Shown piece by piece: positions 1 through 6,263 of a DNA stretch of 16,912 nt. A program made the position numbers and the translations under genes. The stretch's first letter is position 1; each line of letters starts with the position of its first letter. The stretch comes from Lachnospiraceae bacterium UBA1755 (GTDB lineage: Bacteria > Bacillota > Clostridia > Lachnospirales > Lachnospiraceae). The notes below the pieces were generated by a model. It did not search any database, had not been told where the DNA came from, and saw only the letters and a program-made list of their open reading frames with translations. The stretch spans positions 1-16,912 of the forward strand of contig DCHJ01000016.1 in assembly GCA_002314805.1 (NCBI GenBank), written 5' to 3'.

Positions 1-99
1 TCGCCCCACCCGTGAACAGTAACAAGCATTGTTAAGCCTCAAAACAAAGCATTGAGCACGTAAAGGCAGTAATAAATAGCTACACTTTTGAGTATAATA

Positions 100-143
100 A
101 AAGCGAGATTCTCCTTAGTAGAATAAGGATTTTCTCGCTTTTT
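100..143 (+). terminator. Bidirectional Rho-independent terminator
   Basis: The arms AAAGCGAGA (from 100) and TCTCGCTTT (ending about 142) pair, and the stem resumes with CCTTA/TAAGG inside after a short mismatch. TTTTT follows on the plus strand and TTTTATTAT on the minus strand, so it can end a plus-strand gene lying left of the window and the rubrerythrin transcript. Bases 1-99 hold only short open stretches with early stops, so the upstream gene cannot be identified. Bases 144-290 hold no credible gene; a weak 6-bp hairpin lies at 254-278. Confidence 0.8.
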
Positions 144-290
144 AGGTGGCAAAGAGGAGATCATGCACCGCACCCCCCAATGTCAAGCCGTTAGCTATAA
201 TAGATTAAGCCGATGTTACGCCGATAGGTAAAGTCGCTGGCATTAACATATAAGGATAAAGCTGCGGCACCCTTATCCACAATCAGAAAA

Positions 291-830
291 TCAATAATTC
301 TCAGCATGAACCTCGAAGTATGCCTGAGGATGCGCACATGCCGGGCAGATCTCAGGAGCCTTCTCACCGATGATGATATGACCGCAGTTGCGGCACTCCC
401 AGACCTTGACCTCGCTCTTTGCAAATACCTCTGCCGTCTCAACATTCTTAAGCAGAGCGCGATATCTCTCCTCATGATGCTTCTCGATAGCTGCCACAAG
501 GCGGAACCTGGCTGCCAGCACCGGGAAACCCTCTGCCTCAGCGGTTTTTGCGAAGCCCTCATACATATCCGTCCACTCATAATTCTCTCCGTCAGCCGCC
601 GCCTTGAGATTCTCAGCCGTATCTCCGATACCGTTAAGCTCCTTGAACCACAGCTTTGCATGCTCCTTCTCATTATCGGCGGTCTTTAAGAAAAGCGCTG
701 CGATCTGCTCATAGCCTTCCTTCTTTGCCTTTGATGCAAAGTAGGTGTATTTGTTTCTTGCCTGTGATTCGCCTGCAAAAGCAGCCTCAAGATTCTTCTC
801 TGTCTGTGTTCCTGCATATGGATTTGACAT
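291..830 (-). CDS. rbr: Rubrerythrin
   Basis: This is a 179-residue cytoplasmic non-haem iron protein that reduces hydrogen peroxide in anaerobes, taking electrons through its rubredoxin-like tail. The N-terminal ferritin-like four-helix domain (about 1-140) carries the diiron ligand pattern: E21 in GESQAR, E54 and H57 in NEKEH, acidic residues near E91-E98, and E116 with H119 in EKHHEE. The C-terminal rubredoxin-like domain has Cys146-x2-Cys149 and Cys162-x2-Cys165 holding one iron. Length and domain order are normal for the family. The ATG has AAAGAGGT eight bases upstream. It appears monocistronic, with its own promoter and a terminator at 100-143. It looks independent of the sugar locus to its right. 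Confidence 0.97.
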   Translation of the reverse strand: MSNPYAGTQTEKNLEAAFAGESQARNKYTYFASKAKKEGYEQIAALFLKTADNEKEHAKLWFKELNGIGDTAENLKAAADGENYEWTDMYEGFAKTAEAEGFPVLAARFRLVAAIEKHHEERYRALLKNVETAEVFAKSEVKVWECRNCGHIIIGEKAPEICPACAHPQAYFEVHAENY

Positions 831-978
831 GTTCTTTACCTCTTTCTGTTAAATTATCATCCCGAAATCCCCCGGAGCGTTTCTGTCGCTTACTTCGTAA
901 AACCGGAGCTTACGGACTGCCTGCCATTATTTTTGCTAAACTCTCTTTTGAATTGCGGGTGCGCATAGCAACATTATA
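831..978 (-). promoter_or_regulatory. Rubrerythrin promoter and long leader
   Basis: On the minus strand TATAAT lies at 978-973. No good -35 box is visible 16-18 bases upstream. Transcription from it would give a leader of about 135 nt. The leader contains TTACGAAGTAA, a small hairpin near 889-900, flanked by CTCCGG copies, and the ribosome binding site AAAGAGGT at 838-845. I do not recognise the leader as a known riboswitch. Confidence 0.5.
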
Positions 979-1028
979 CACTATAATAATAACAATTACT
1001 AGTATTGTAATCCCTATGCAGTGGAGCT

Positions 1029-1664
1029 TCAGAACTCTCTGGTATCGAGTATCTTCCATACTCTCCGGTTGATCTCCCTGATAGCCGTACCGCAATACTC
1101 ACATCTTTTATTTCCCAGTATCTTTACAGGTGCACCGCAGTTGGGACAGTTGAGACCTACCCCCGTCTGACCTGCGGGTACGTTCAGATAATCCTGTACG
1201 TAGGTGATCTGTGTCGTAAATCTCTTTTCTACTGTCTTTCCGCCCTGCTGATACCCTGCAGAGCTCTGGGCATCAATGGTGCAGCAGCCCTGATTGCGCC
1301 GATAGTCCGATATTTCCGTGCGATGGATCACAGGCTTCACTCCCTTGAGCCTTTCAATGATATGGTCTGCCACATGCTCATCAACCTTCGCTCTGTACTC
1401 ATCCCAGTCAAATTCCGGAAAGTCCCTCTCGATCAGCGGCAGCATCAGTCCCGTCATAGCGCACAGGCTCTTTTCCTCAGTCTCAAAATTATCTGCCGCC
1501 TTTCTGGCCTCCCTGAGCATCCACATCAGATCACCGGCACCGCCAAGCAGTTCTCTTGCCTTCGCGTTGAGACTCTTAATACTCCTAATGACCACCATAA
1601 GAATCACCATGCACACAGCAATAATCAAAACAATAATAACCAACCAGCCGGTCCCTGCAGTCAT
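1029..1664 (-). CDS. Membrane-anchored zinc-ribbon protein, possibly Tim44-like
   Basis: The 211-residue protein has one N-terminal membrane helix (about residues 6-27, rich in Val/Ile/Leu). A helical region follows (30-115) with FPEFDWDEYRAKV and a HIIERLKGV segment. A mixed region (110-165) comes next, then a C-terminal zinc ribbon with Cys173-x2-Cys176 and Cys188-x2-Cys191. No long secreted tail follows the single helix, so the bulk is probably cytosolic and tethered to the membrane. The middle part loosely resembles bacterial Tim44-like domains that occur with zinc ribbons in Firmicutes; this is a recollection of the family, not a search result. It is transcribed alone, downstream of the terminator at 1829-1859. 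Its role is unknown. That it is a real gene is likely from composition and the clear motifs. Confidence 0.8.
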   Translation of the reverse strand: MTAGTGWLVIIVLIIAVCMVILMVVIRSIKSLNAKARELLGGAGDLMWMLREARKAADNFETEEKSLCAMTGLMLPLIERDFPEFDWDEYRAKVDEHVADHIIERLKGVKPVIHRTEISDYRRNQGCCTIDAQSSAGYQQGGKTVEKRFTTQITYVQDYLNVPAGQTGVGLNCPNCGAPVKILGNKRCEYCGTAIREINRRVWKILDTREF

Positions 1665-1719
1665 ATTCCCAACCCATCCTTTTTTATCCTTCTTTTTATA
1701 TCCGCATTTTCAACGCACT

Positions 1720-1750
1720 GTTCACGGCGGCTGATCCCGCACGCGTGAAC
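1720..1750. repeat. GTTCACG inverted repeat
   Basis: GTTCACG (1720-1726) and CGTGAAC (1744-1750) are separated by 17 bases in the leader of the zinc-ribbon gene. The sequence CCGTGAACAGT at 10-20 of the window matches the minus strand here over 11 bases. It may be an intergenic repeat or just a leader hairpin. Confidence 0.4.
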
Positions 1751-1788
1751 GGTCTTTGCAATACTCTTATTTAAGACCCGATATGTAT

Positions 1789-1816
1789 ATTGTACAAGGT
1801 GTCCGCTATTCTTCAA
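1789..1816 (-). promoter_or_regulatory. Candidate promoter of the zinc-ribbon gene
   Basis: On the minus strand TTGAAG (1816-1811) and TACAAT (1794-1789) are separated by 16 bases. They lie just past the terminator of the M24/ASRT operon and about 125 bases before the start codon. Confidence 0.45.
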
Positions 1817-1819
1817 TAC

Positions 1820-1859
1820 CATATTAAAATTGCCGCCCGGAAAGATCCGAAGCGGCAAT
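1820..1859 (-). terminator. Rho-independent terminator of the M24/ASRT operon
   Basis: On the minus strand ATTGCCGC (1859-1852) pairs with GCGGCAAT (1836-1829). The loop carries a second TTCGG/CCGG pairing, and TTTTAATAT follows. It lies 75 bases after the ASRT stop codon. A second small inverted repeat, CTCGG with CCGAG (1886-1906), sits between. Confidence 0.85.
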
Positions 1860-1933
1860 GGATCTGATAATTATTGCGTGAACTACTCGGCAATTGAATT
1901 ACCGAGGATTCTCGCTTTTTATCCTAAGCTGTG

Positions 1934-2305
1934 TCAGAATGAATAGCCTTCCACACTATAGTATGCCATATTTGCCTGACGCACATCGAGACGTCCGTAG
2001 CAGGCGCAGATCGGCACATTGCTCTTTGCCCAGACTGTGTACTGTACAGATTCGCCAAGAAGCGGACAGCCATCTGCATCCATGAGCTTATCAAGGCGTA
2101 CGCAATGTGTACGCATGCCACCAAGTTCAAACCTTATCCCGCTGATCGGATCCTTGTCCTCAAAGATAAAGGTCAGCTCGATATTGGCCTTTTCGTCATT
2201 GAGGTTTGTCATCATCAATGCATCATGTCCTTCAAATTCCGGGTTATCACCCTTGGGCGGCAGATAGCCGTCACAGAAGACCCAGTTTAACTTTCCCTTT
2301 TCCAT
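1934..2305 (-). CDS. Sensory rhodopsin transducer (ASRT) family protein
   Basis: The 123-residue protein matches the small Anabaena sensory rhodopsin transducer family across its whole length as I recall it. Shared features are a Trp then DGYLPPKG near the N-terminus, the acidic FIFEDKDP strand, the basic RTHCVRLDKL segment, an SNVPI motif, and RLDVRQANMAY near the end. The family forms a compact beta-sandwich, soluble in the cytoplasm. Rhodopsin-free bacteria also carry it, and published analysis proposed that such members bind sugars or related small molecules. No rhodopsin gene is present here. I chose ATG at 2305 because AGAGAGG lies just upstream; the GTG at 2314 falls inside that ribosome binding site. 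It starts 14 bases after the M24 stop, so the two are one transcript. Sensor or carbohydrate-binding accessory roles are both possible. Confidence 0.88.
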   Translation of the reverse strand: MEKGKLNWVFCDGYLPPKGDNPEFEGHDALMMTNLNDEKANIELTFIFEDKDPISGIRFELGGMRTHCVRLDKLMDADGCPLLGESVQYTVWAKSNVPICACYGRLDVRQANMAYYSVEGYSF

Positions 2306-2319
2306 ATTGCACACCTCTC

Positions 2320-3504
2320 TTATTTAAAAATCTGCGGGATGAATTCATCATTGTAGGTCGTCATACGCTTTACACCGTCTGCCGTGATCAGATAGCAGTC
2401 TTCCATCCTGAATGAACCCCATTCCATGCCCTTGAAGTAAGCATCGATACAAATACACATACCTTCCTTAAGCACACGTTTGTTCTCAACCGAGAAGATC
2501 GGTGCTTCGCACTCAAGCATACCTGTGCTGTGGAGACTGCCATACGGACAATACTCGATATAACCCTTCTCTGTCAGATACTCTGTGTATGCATTCATTA
2601 CCACATCGCATGACACACCCGGCTTCATCTTTGCAGAAGCATAGTTAAGCGCATCGTACGCGCACATAACCGCATCCTTCATCTTCTGCGGGATCTCACC
2701 AAGTACCAGCGGTGTGCAGGTCATGCCGTTGTAGCCGCCGTAGCACACGCCGCAGCCGATAGAGATGATCTCACTCTCCTGGATCTGACGCTCCTCATTA
2801 CGGCGCATGGATACGAAAGAATTCTCAGGTCCTGATGCGATCATCGGAGCAAATGCCTGAACGTAGCTTTCTGCGCCCAGACGGCCCATCTCTGCCATGA
2901 ACATTCCTTCAACCTCGCGCTCGGTCATGCCTGCCTTGATCTGAGGAACGACGTTTTTGAATACTTCAGATACCATCTTCCAGTTCTTTATCATCAGCTC
3001 AACCTCAGCCGGGCTCTTCATCACTCTCTGCTCATAGTGGATATCATCCATATCCATTAATTCACAGCCGTCAAAAACCTTGCGCAGCTTGTCCATGATA
3101 ATAGCCGGGAAGATCAGACGTCCGATGAAGCCAACCTTCTTAATATCCGGGTGCTCTGCCTTCACCTGTCTGAACAGGTCTTCAAAGTCGAGCTGACCCT
3201 CAGTATCATATACGAATCCGCTGACCTCTCCGATTTCCGGCAGAATTGCAATGCGGGAATCAGGCAGCGCATTCTTAAGCTGACAGTCATCATAGGATGC
3301 CTGACCGGTACATACGATAACCTCGCCCTCTGCCGGGATCACGATCGCTGAGCTCTCGTTAGTAGGAGCAAAGCCGCAGTAATAACGCACGATAGCGATC
3401 TCCAAAAGATTAGAGAAGCCTACCACCAGATCAACACCGTTCTCTGCCATCTTTTCACGCAGAGCGTTTACTCTTGCCAAATACTCTTTTCCTTCGATTT
3501 GCAT
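2320..3504 (-). CDS. Creatinase-like M24 family protein lacking metal aspartates (paralogue 1)
   Basis: The 394-residue protein has the two-domain layout of creatinase and Xaa-Pro aminopeptidase: an N-terminal creatinase domain (about 1-160) and a pita-bread M24 domain (about 165-385). The usual metal motif DxG...GYxxD is replaced. The first Asp position is Gly250 (ISIGCG) and the second is Met261 (GYNGMT). His325 in LHSTG and Glu368 in RMED remain, and Asp354 stands about where a Glu is expected. Loss of metal ligands in this fold is known from creatinase, which hydrolyses creatine without metal, so a non-peptidase hydrolase is likely. The ATG at 3504 follows AGGAGGG by five bases; an ATG at 3519 overlaps that site and is rejected. 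It is first gene of an operon with the ASRT gene, behind a LacI-type operator. Confidence 0.9.
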   Translation of the reverse strand: MQIEGKEYLARVNALREKMAENGVDLVVGFSNLLEIAIVRYYCGFAPTNESSAIVIPAEGEVIVCTGQASYDDCQLKNALPDSRIAILPEIGEVSGFVYDTEGQLDFEDLFRQVKAEHPDIKKVGFIGRLIFPAIIMDKLRKVFDGCELMDMDDIHYEQRVMKSPAEVELMIKNWKMVSEVFKNVVPQIKAGMTEREVEGMFMAEMGRLGAESYVQAFAPMIASGPENSFVSMRRNEERQIQESEIISIGCGVCYGGYNGMTCTPLVLGEIPQKMKDAVMCAYDALNYASAKMKPGVSCDVVMNAYTEYLTEKGYIEYCPYGSLHSTGMLECEAPIFSVENKRVLKEGMCICIDAYFKGMEWGSFRMEDCYLITADGVKRMTTYNDEFIPQIFK

Positions 3505-3582
3505 ACAAACCCTCCTCATTAGAATGATAAAAATCCCTCCCGCCCTCAGGCGAAATTAAAAACTGTATTGAAGCATCCGTAT

Positions 3583-3600
3583 TGTGTGAACGTTCACACA
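3583..3600. promoter_or_regulatory. Perfect 18-bp LacI-type operator
   Basis: TGTGTGAACGTTCACACA is an exact palindrome centred on CG, the usual form for LacI-family operators. It begins a few bases downstream of the predicted transcription start of the M24/ASRT operon, where a bound repressor would block initiation. The LacI gene ending at 3867 is the likely binder. No second exact copy was seen in the window. Confidence 0.8.
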
Positions 3601-3612
3601 TCCGATAACACT

Positions 3613-3641
3613 ATCCTATATTTCTTTGCAATATTTGTCAA
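3613..3641 (-). promoter_or_regulatory. Promoter of the M24/ASRT operon
   Basis: On the minus strand a perfect TTGACA (3641-3636) and TAGGAT (3618-3613) are separated by exactly 17 bases. The start would be near 3606, giving a leader of about 100 nt that begins with the operator. Confidence 0.75.
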
Positions 3642-3826
3642 TGATCCCTGACTTTTTTCTGCTGACGACTTTGCCGCCTGCAGATTTTGTGGCTGGTTTT
3701 CCCGCTGCCGGCTTTACTGCGGGCATCTTCCCTGTGACTCGGATTTCCGATATTAACCGTACATGATTGCCTTATTGCGTCTGCACTTTCCTTAATCACC
3801 GGGTACCCACCGTCCACAGGATTCAA
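3616..3826 (-). pseudogene. Coding-like remnant or small basic ORF between LacI and M24
   Basis: The 362-base gap between the M24 and LacI genes is more GC-rich and more coding-like than usual spacer. One frame from a TTG at 3826 reads NPVDGGYPVIKESADAIRQS before losing quality. Another frame, ATG at 3726 to TAG at 3616-3618, gives 36 residues rich in Ala, Lys, Pro and Gly, ending in IIDKYCKEI. That second frame runs through the -35 and -10 boxes of the M24 promoter, and its Shine-Dalgarno-like AGGGAAG abuts the ATG, so a working gene is doubtful. A decayed gene with a frame shift is possible. I do not recognise a family. Confidence 0.22.
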
Positions 3827-3866
3827 ATAGCAGCTCTGACTTCATCTTCAAAGGGCTGCACTGACT

Positions 3867-4901
3867 TCATGTGGTTTCTCCCATCTGAAGTGTTGGATAT
3901 AGCATGATTTTTTCCGGGGCTTTCTTGTTCTCGATACGGTCTATCAGCAGCTCTGCCGCTGCCCTGCCTGTCTCGTATCGCGGCTGAGCAATAGTCGTGA
4001 TTTCGGGATGCAGCATTTTGACCATATCCAGACCGTCATGACCGATCAGTGCTATCTGCTCAGGCACCCGGATATGATGCTCCTGAAAACGTTTCAGGAT
4101 CGCAAGGGCGATCACATCGTTTTCGCAATACAGAGCATCCGGCTTTTCTTTCATGCTTACTATCGCATCCACTATCTCTGCGGATCTCTTTTCCGCGATC
4201 TCCGCACGTCCGTTACAGGTAAAGAAGCATGCCGGCTGCAGGTCATGCGCCTCCATTGCTTCTCGAAATCCTTTAGTGCGCTGCTGCCAGATCTTAAACT
4301 GGAATGTGTCTTCATATGGTATCGGAGCTTCAGACTGATACTGCTCCAGTACGCCGTGGATACAGCCGATCCTGCGGCAGCCCCTCTCATACAGATGAGC
4401 AACTGCCATTTTTGCTCCGCCGATATTATCGGTGTTTACGCTGCTGACCCCGGGGACCTCCCATTCATTATCGATCAGTACACAGCTGATACCTGACTGC
4501 TCAAGGATATCCGTCTGCTCTTTTGTGATGGCAAGATGGTGAAATGCCACTCCTCCGGTCCTGTTTTCCTGGAAGGAATCAATATAGTCCTGCTGACGCT
4601 CTGCAGAATGGACATCGCACATAATGGATGTATAGCTCCTATGGTAGGAAACAGACTCAAAGCCCTGCTTGACCAGATTATGGAAGGGATCGGATATGTT
4701 GACCATTACATAAGCCAGCGTTTTCTGCTGACGTGTGGCCAATGCCTTTGCAACCAGATTAGGCTTATAGTTCAGCCGTTTAATTGCTTCCTCTATGCGC
4801 TCTCTGGCCTCTGCACTTACATACCCGCTATTATTAATGGCCCGCGAAACCGTCATCCTTGAAACGCCGGCCGCATTTGCGACATCAACGATAGTTACCA
4901 T
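3867..4901 (-). CDS. LacI family transcriptional regulator 1
   Basis: The 344-residue repressor has an N-terminal helix-turn-helix (about 3-24, TIVDVANAAGVSRMTVSRAIN), a hinge helix (NLVAKALATRQ, about 48-58) and a C-terminal periplasmic-binding-protein-like ligand domain. The ligand domain contains YCENDVIA and IGHDGLDM motifs typical of sugar-responsive members. The length is normal. The ATG is preceded by AAAGAGGTG seven bases away. It is divergent from the DUF4432 gene and just upstream of the M24/ASRT operon, so it probably controls both. It closely resembles the second LacI protein at 15256-16290, with matched length, FHHL, the IW-x2-RT-x-GF segment and the HDG loop. The two may bind the same ligand. 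Confidence 0.95.
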   Translation of the reverse strand: MVTIVDVANAAGVSRMTVSRAINNSGYVSAEARERIEEAIKRLNYKPNLVAKALATRQQKTLAYVMVNISDPFHNLVKQGFESVSYHRSYTSIMCDVHSAERQQDYIDSFQENRTGGVAFHHLAITKEQTDILEQSGISCVLIDNEWEVPGVSSVNTDNIGGAKMAVAHLYERGCRRIGCIHGVLEQYQSEAPIPYEDTFQFKIWQQRTKGFREAMEAHDLQPACFFTCNGRAEIAEKRSAEIVDAIVSMKEKPDALYCENDVIALAILKRFQEHHIRVPEQIALIGHDGLDMVKMLHPEITTIAQPRYETGRAAAELLIDRIENKKAPEKIMLYPTLQMGETT

Positions 4902-4934
4902 TATGCAGCACCTCTTTCACTGTGTTGAAACGAG

Positions 4935-4967
4935 TCAGAATATCTGAATCAATGACATAATTTATGT
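4935..4967. promoter_or_regulatory. Two palindromes in the LacI-1 leader
   Basis: TCAGAATATCTGA (4935-4947) and ACATAATTTATGT (4955-4967) are each perfect palindromes around an odd central region, 20 bases centre to centre. The second starts about where transcription from the nearest TATAAT box (4981-4976, minus strand) would begin, a normal repressor position. Autoregulation is inferred. Confidence 0.45.
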
Positions 4968-4974
4968 ACTGTTC

Positions 4975-5022
4975 TATTATACACCGATTTTATTATACAC
5001 GTATTTTATTATACACCCGTTT
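4975..5022. repeat. Three tandem 16-bp repeats carrying TATAAT boxes
   Basis: Units at 4975-4990, 4991-5006 and 5007-5022 all begin TATTATACAC and end in TTT, differing only in the bases between. On the minus strand each reads GTGTATAATA, so the array offers three -10 boxes spaced 16 bases apart upstream of LacI-1. No matching good -35 boxes are visible. Confidence 0.85.
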
Positions 5023-5160
5023 ATCAAAACGAAACGCCTCGCCTGTAAATACGTTTATTTTCACAGGATGAATGTATATCGACCTTGCCATTTATGAATA
5101 ATTGCTGTGTTAACAGTTTTTTTATGGCATAATATCATTATAACAACGGAGGTGGATATC

Positions 5161-6228
5161 ATGCCGCTAATATTCAACAGACAATTATCAAAGCAGGATT
5201 ATTTCCGTCTGGCCGGAGACGAAAACCAGTGCTTCGGGATCAGAGAGTTTACTCACAATGAAGGTAAATCGGGTCTTATCCGCGGGCTTAATGTTTCTAC
5301 TGCAAGTCCACTGGAATACGATATCCTTACAAGCAAGGGGCTTGACTTTTTCAGGCTTACTTTCAAAGGTATCAATATGGCTTTTGTCACCAAAGCGGGA
5401 CTGACTTCGCCATGGCTTACAGACGGTCAGGGATGGGCTTATCGTTACGGTCTGGGTGCCGGCTTCATGTATACAGCAGGTCTGTCTAATGTCGGCGGTC
5501 CCACTCAGGACGGGCAGGCATACCATTATGCCCATGGTTCAATAAAGGAGACACCTGCTCACAATATATCTCATGCAGCAGTATGGGACGGCGATGACTG
5601 TGAGCTTGTGGTAAGCGCGGATATTGCAGACAGTGCATTTTACGGACGTAACCTCAGCCTTCACAGGGAAATCAGAACTCCTGTGGGAAGCCCGGTTATC
5701 AGGATCACGGATACAATTGAAAACCGTGCATTCAACAATGAGGATATCATGCTCCTCTACCACATGAACATGGGATATCCCTTCCTCAGCAGGAATCTTA
5801 AGCTATATATTCCTGTCATAAGTAAAGAAGCTCTTACGGAAGGTACCGTAAAAAAAGATTCTGCCTTTGACGTTATGATAGATCCAGTCGATAACGGCGA
5901 GGAATTCCTGTATGCGCTCCGGCTCAGGTCAAAGAATGATATGACTGTATATTGTGTATATAACGAAGAATTAAGGATCGGTCTGTATGTACGTTACAAT
6001 ACAAAGATACTGCCGTATCTTATCGAGTGGAAGTCCATGGTCTCCGGTGATTATGCTTTAGGACTTCTCCCTGCCACTGCAAAGCCAATGGGGAGAAAAT
6101 GGGCAAAAGAAAATGGCGAGATGGTCAGCATCCCACCATTTTCTCCTTTAACAAATCAGCTTGAAATCGGATTCATTGACGAAGAAGAAGAACTCCTCAG
6201 GATCAGATCTGAGATAGACACCCTGTGA
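5161..6228 (+). CDS. DUF4432 / aldose 1-epimerase-like protein
   Basis: The 355-residue protein fits the galactose-mutarotase-like beta-supersandwich family DUF4432. Visible features are FRLTFKGINMAF near residue 70, the AHGSIKETPAHN segment with its His and PAH (about 120-135), LLYHMNMGYPFL (about 200), and an SGDYALGLLPATAKPMGR run near the C-terminus, where related proteins bind the sugar. Such proteins interconvert anomers or related sugar forms, but the substrate here is unknown. The ATG at 5161 follows GGAGGTGG with eight bases between; an earlier GTG at 5107 has no such site. It is the only convincing plus-strand gene, divergent from LacI-1 and convergent with the UroD-like gene 35 bases beyond its stop. 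Its promoter is unclear; CATAAT and TATAAC stand upstream without a good -35 box. Confidence 0.88.
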   Translation: MPLIFNRQLSKQDYFRLAGDENQCFGIREFTHNEGKSGLIRGLNVSTASPLEYDILTSKGLDFFRLTFKGINMAFVTKAGLTSPWLTDGQGWAYRYGLGAGFMYTAGLSNVGGPTQDGQAYHYAHGSIKETPAHNISHAAVWDGDDCELVVSADIADSAFYGRNLSLHREIRTPVGSPVIRITDTIENRAFNNEDIMLLYHMNMGYPFLSRNLKLYIPVISKEALTEGTVKKDSAFDVMIDPVDNGEEFLYALRLRSKNDMTVYCVYNEELRIGLYVRYNTKILPYLIEWKSMVSGDYALGLLPATAKPMGRKWAKENGEMVSIPPFSPLTNQLEIGFIDEEEELLRIRSEIDTL

Positions 6229-6242
6229 CCACTTATCAGATC
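6206..6242. terminator. Possible hairpin between convergent genes
   Basis: GATCTGA (6206-6212) and TCAGATC (6236-6242) pair around the DUF4432 stop codon and extend by GGAT/ATCC with a bulge. There is no T tract on either side, so its role as a terminator is weakly supported. Confidence 0.25.
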
Positions 6243-6263
6243 ATCCACGGTCTCATGCGATAC

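Noticed and set aside
151..230. Plus-strand 20-codon ORF after GAGGAG near 155
   Set aside because: Spacing of the ribosome binding site is too short, it follows a terminator directly, and no promoter is convincing.
910..1095. 61-codon minus-strand ORF with a hydrophobic stretch
   Set aside because: It starts at TTG without a ribosome binding site, overlaps the end of the zinc-ribbon gene in another frame, and covers the rubrerythrin promoter.
1661..1858. 65-codon minus-strand ORF whose stop overlaps the zinc-ribbon start
   Set aside because: It starts at TTG inside a terminator hairpin and runs through an inverted repeat and promoter; the ATGA overlap looks accidental.
1934..2305. Light-sensing role for the ASRT homologue
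   Set aside because: No opsin or retinal genes are in the window and the partner is an M24 gene; family members occur widely without rhodopsin.
3467..3519. Longer start for M24-1 at 3519
   Set aside because: That ATG overlaps the AGGAGGG site serving the ATG at 3504.
4975..5022. Tandem repeats as a CRISPR array
   Set aside because: Units are 16 bases with no spacers, and no cas genes are present.
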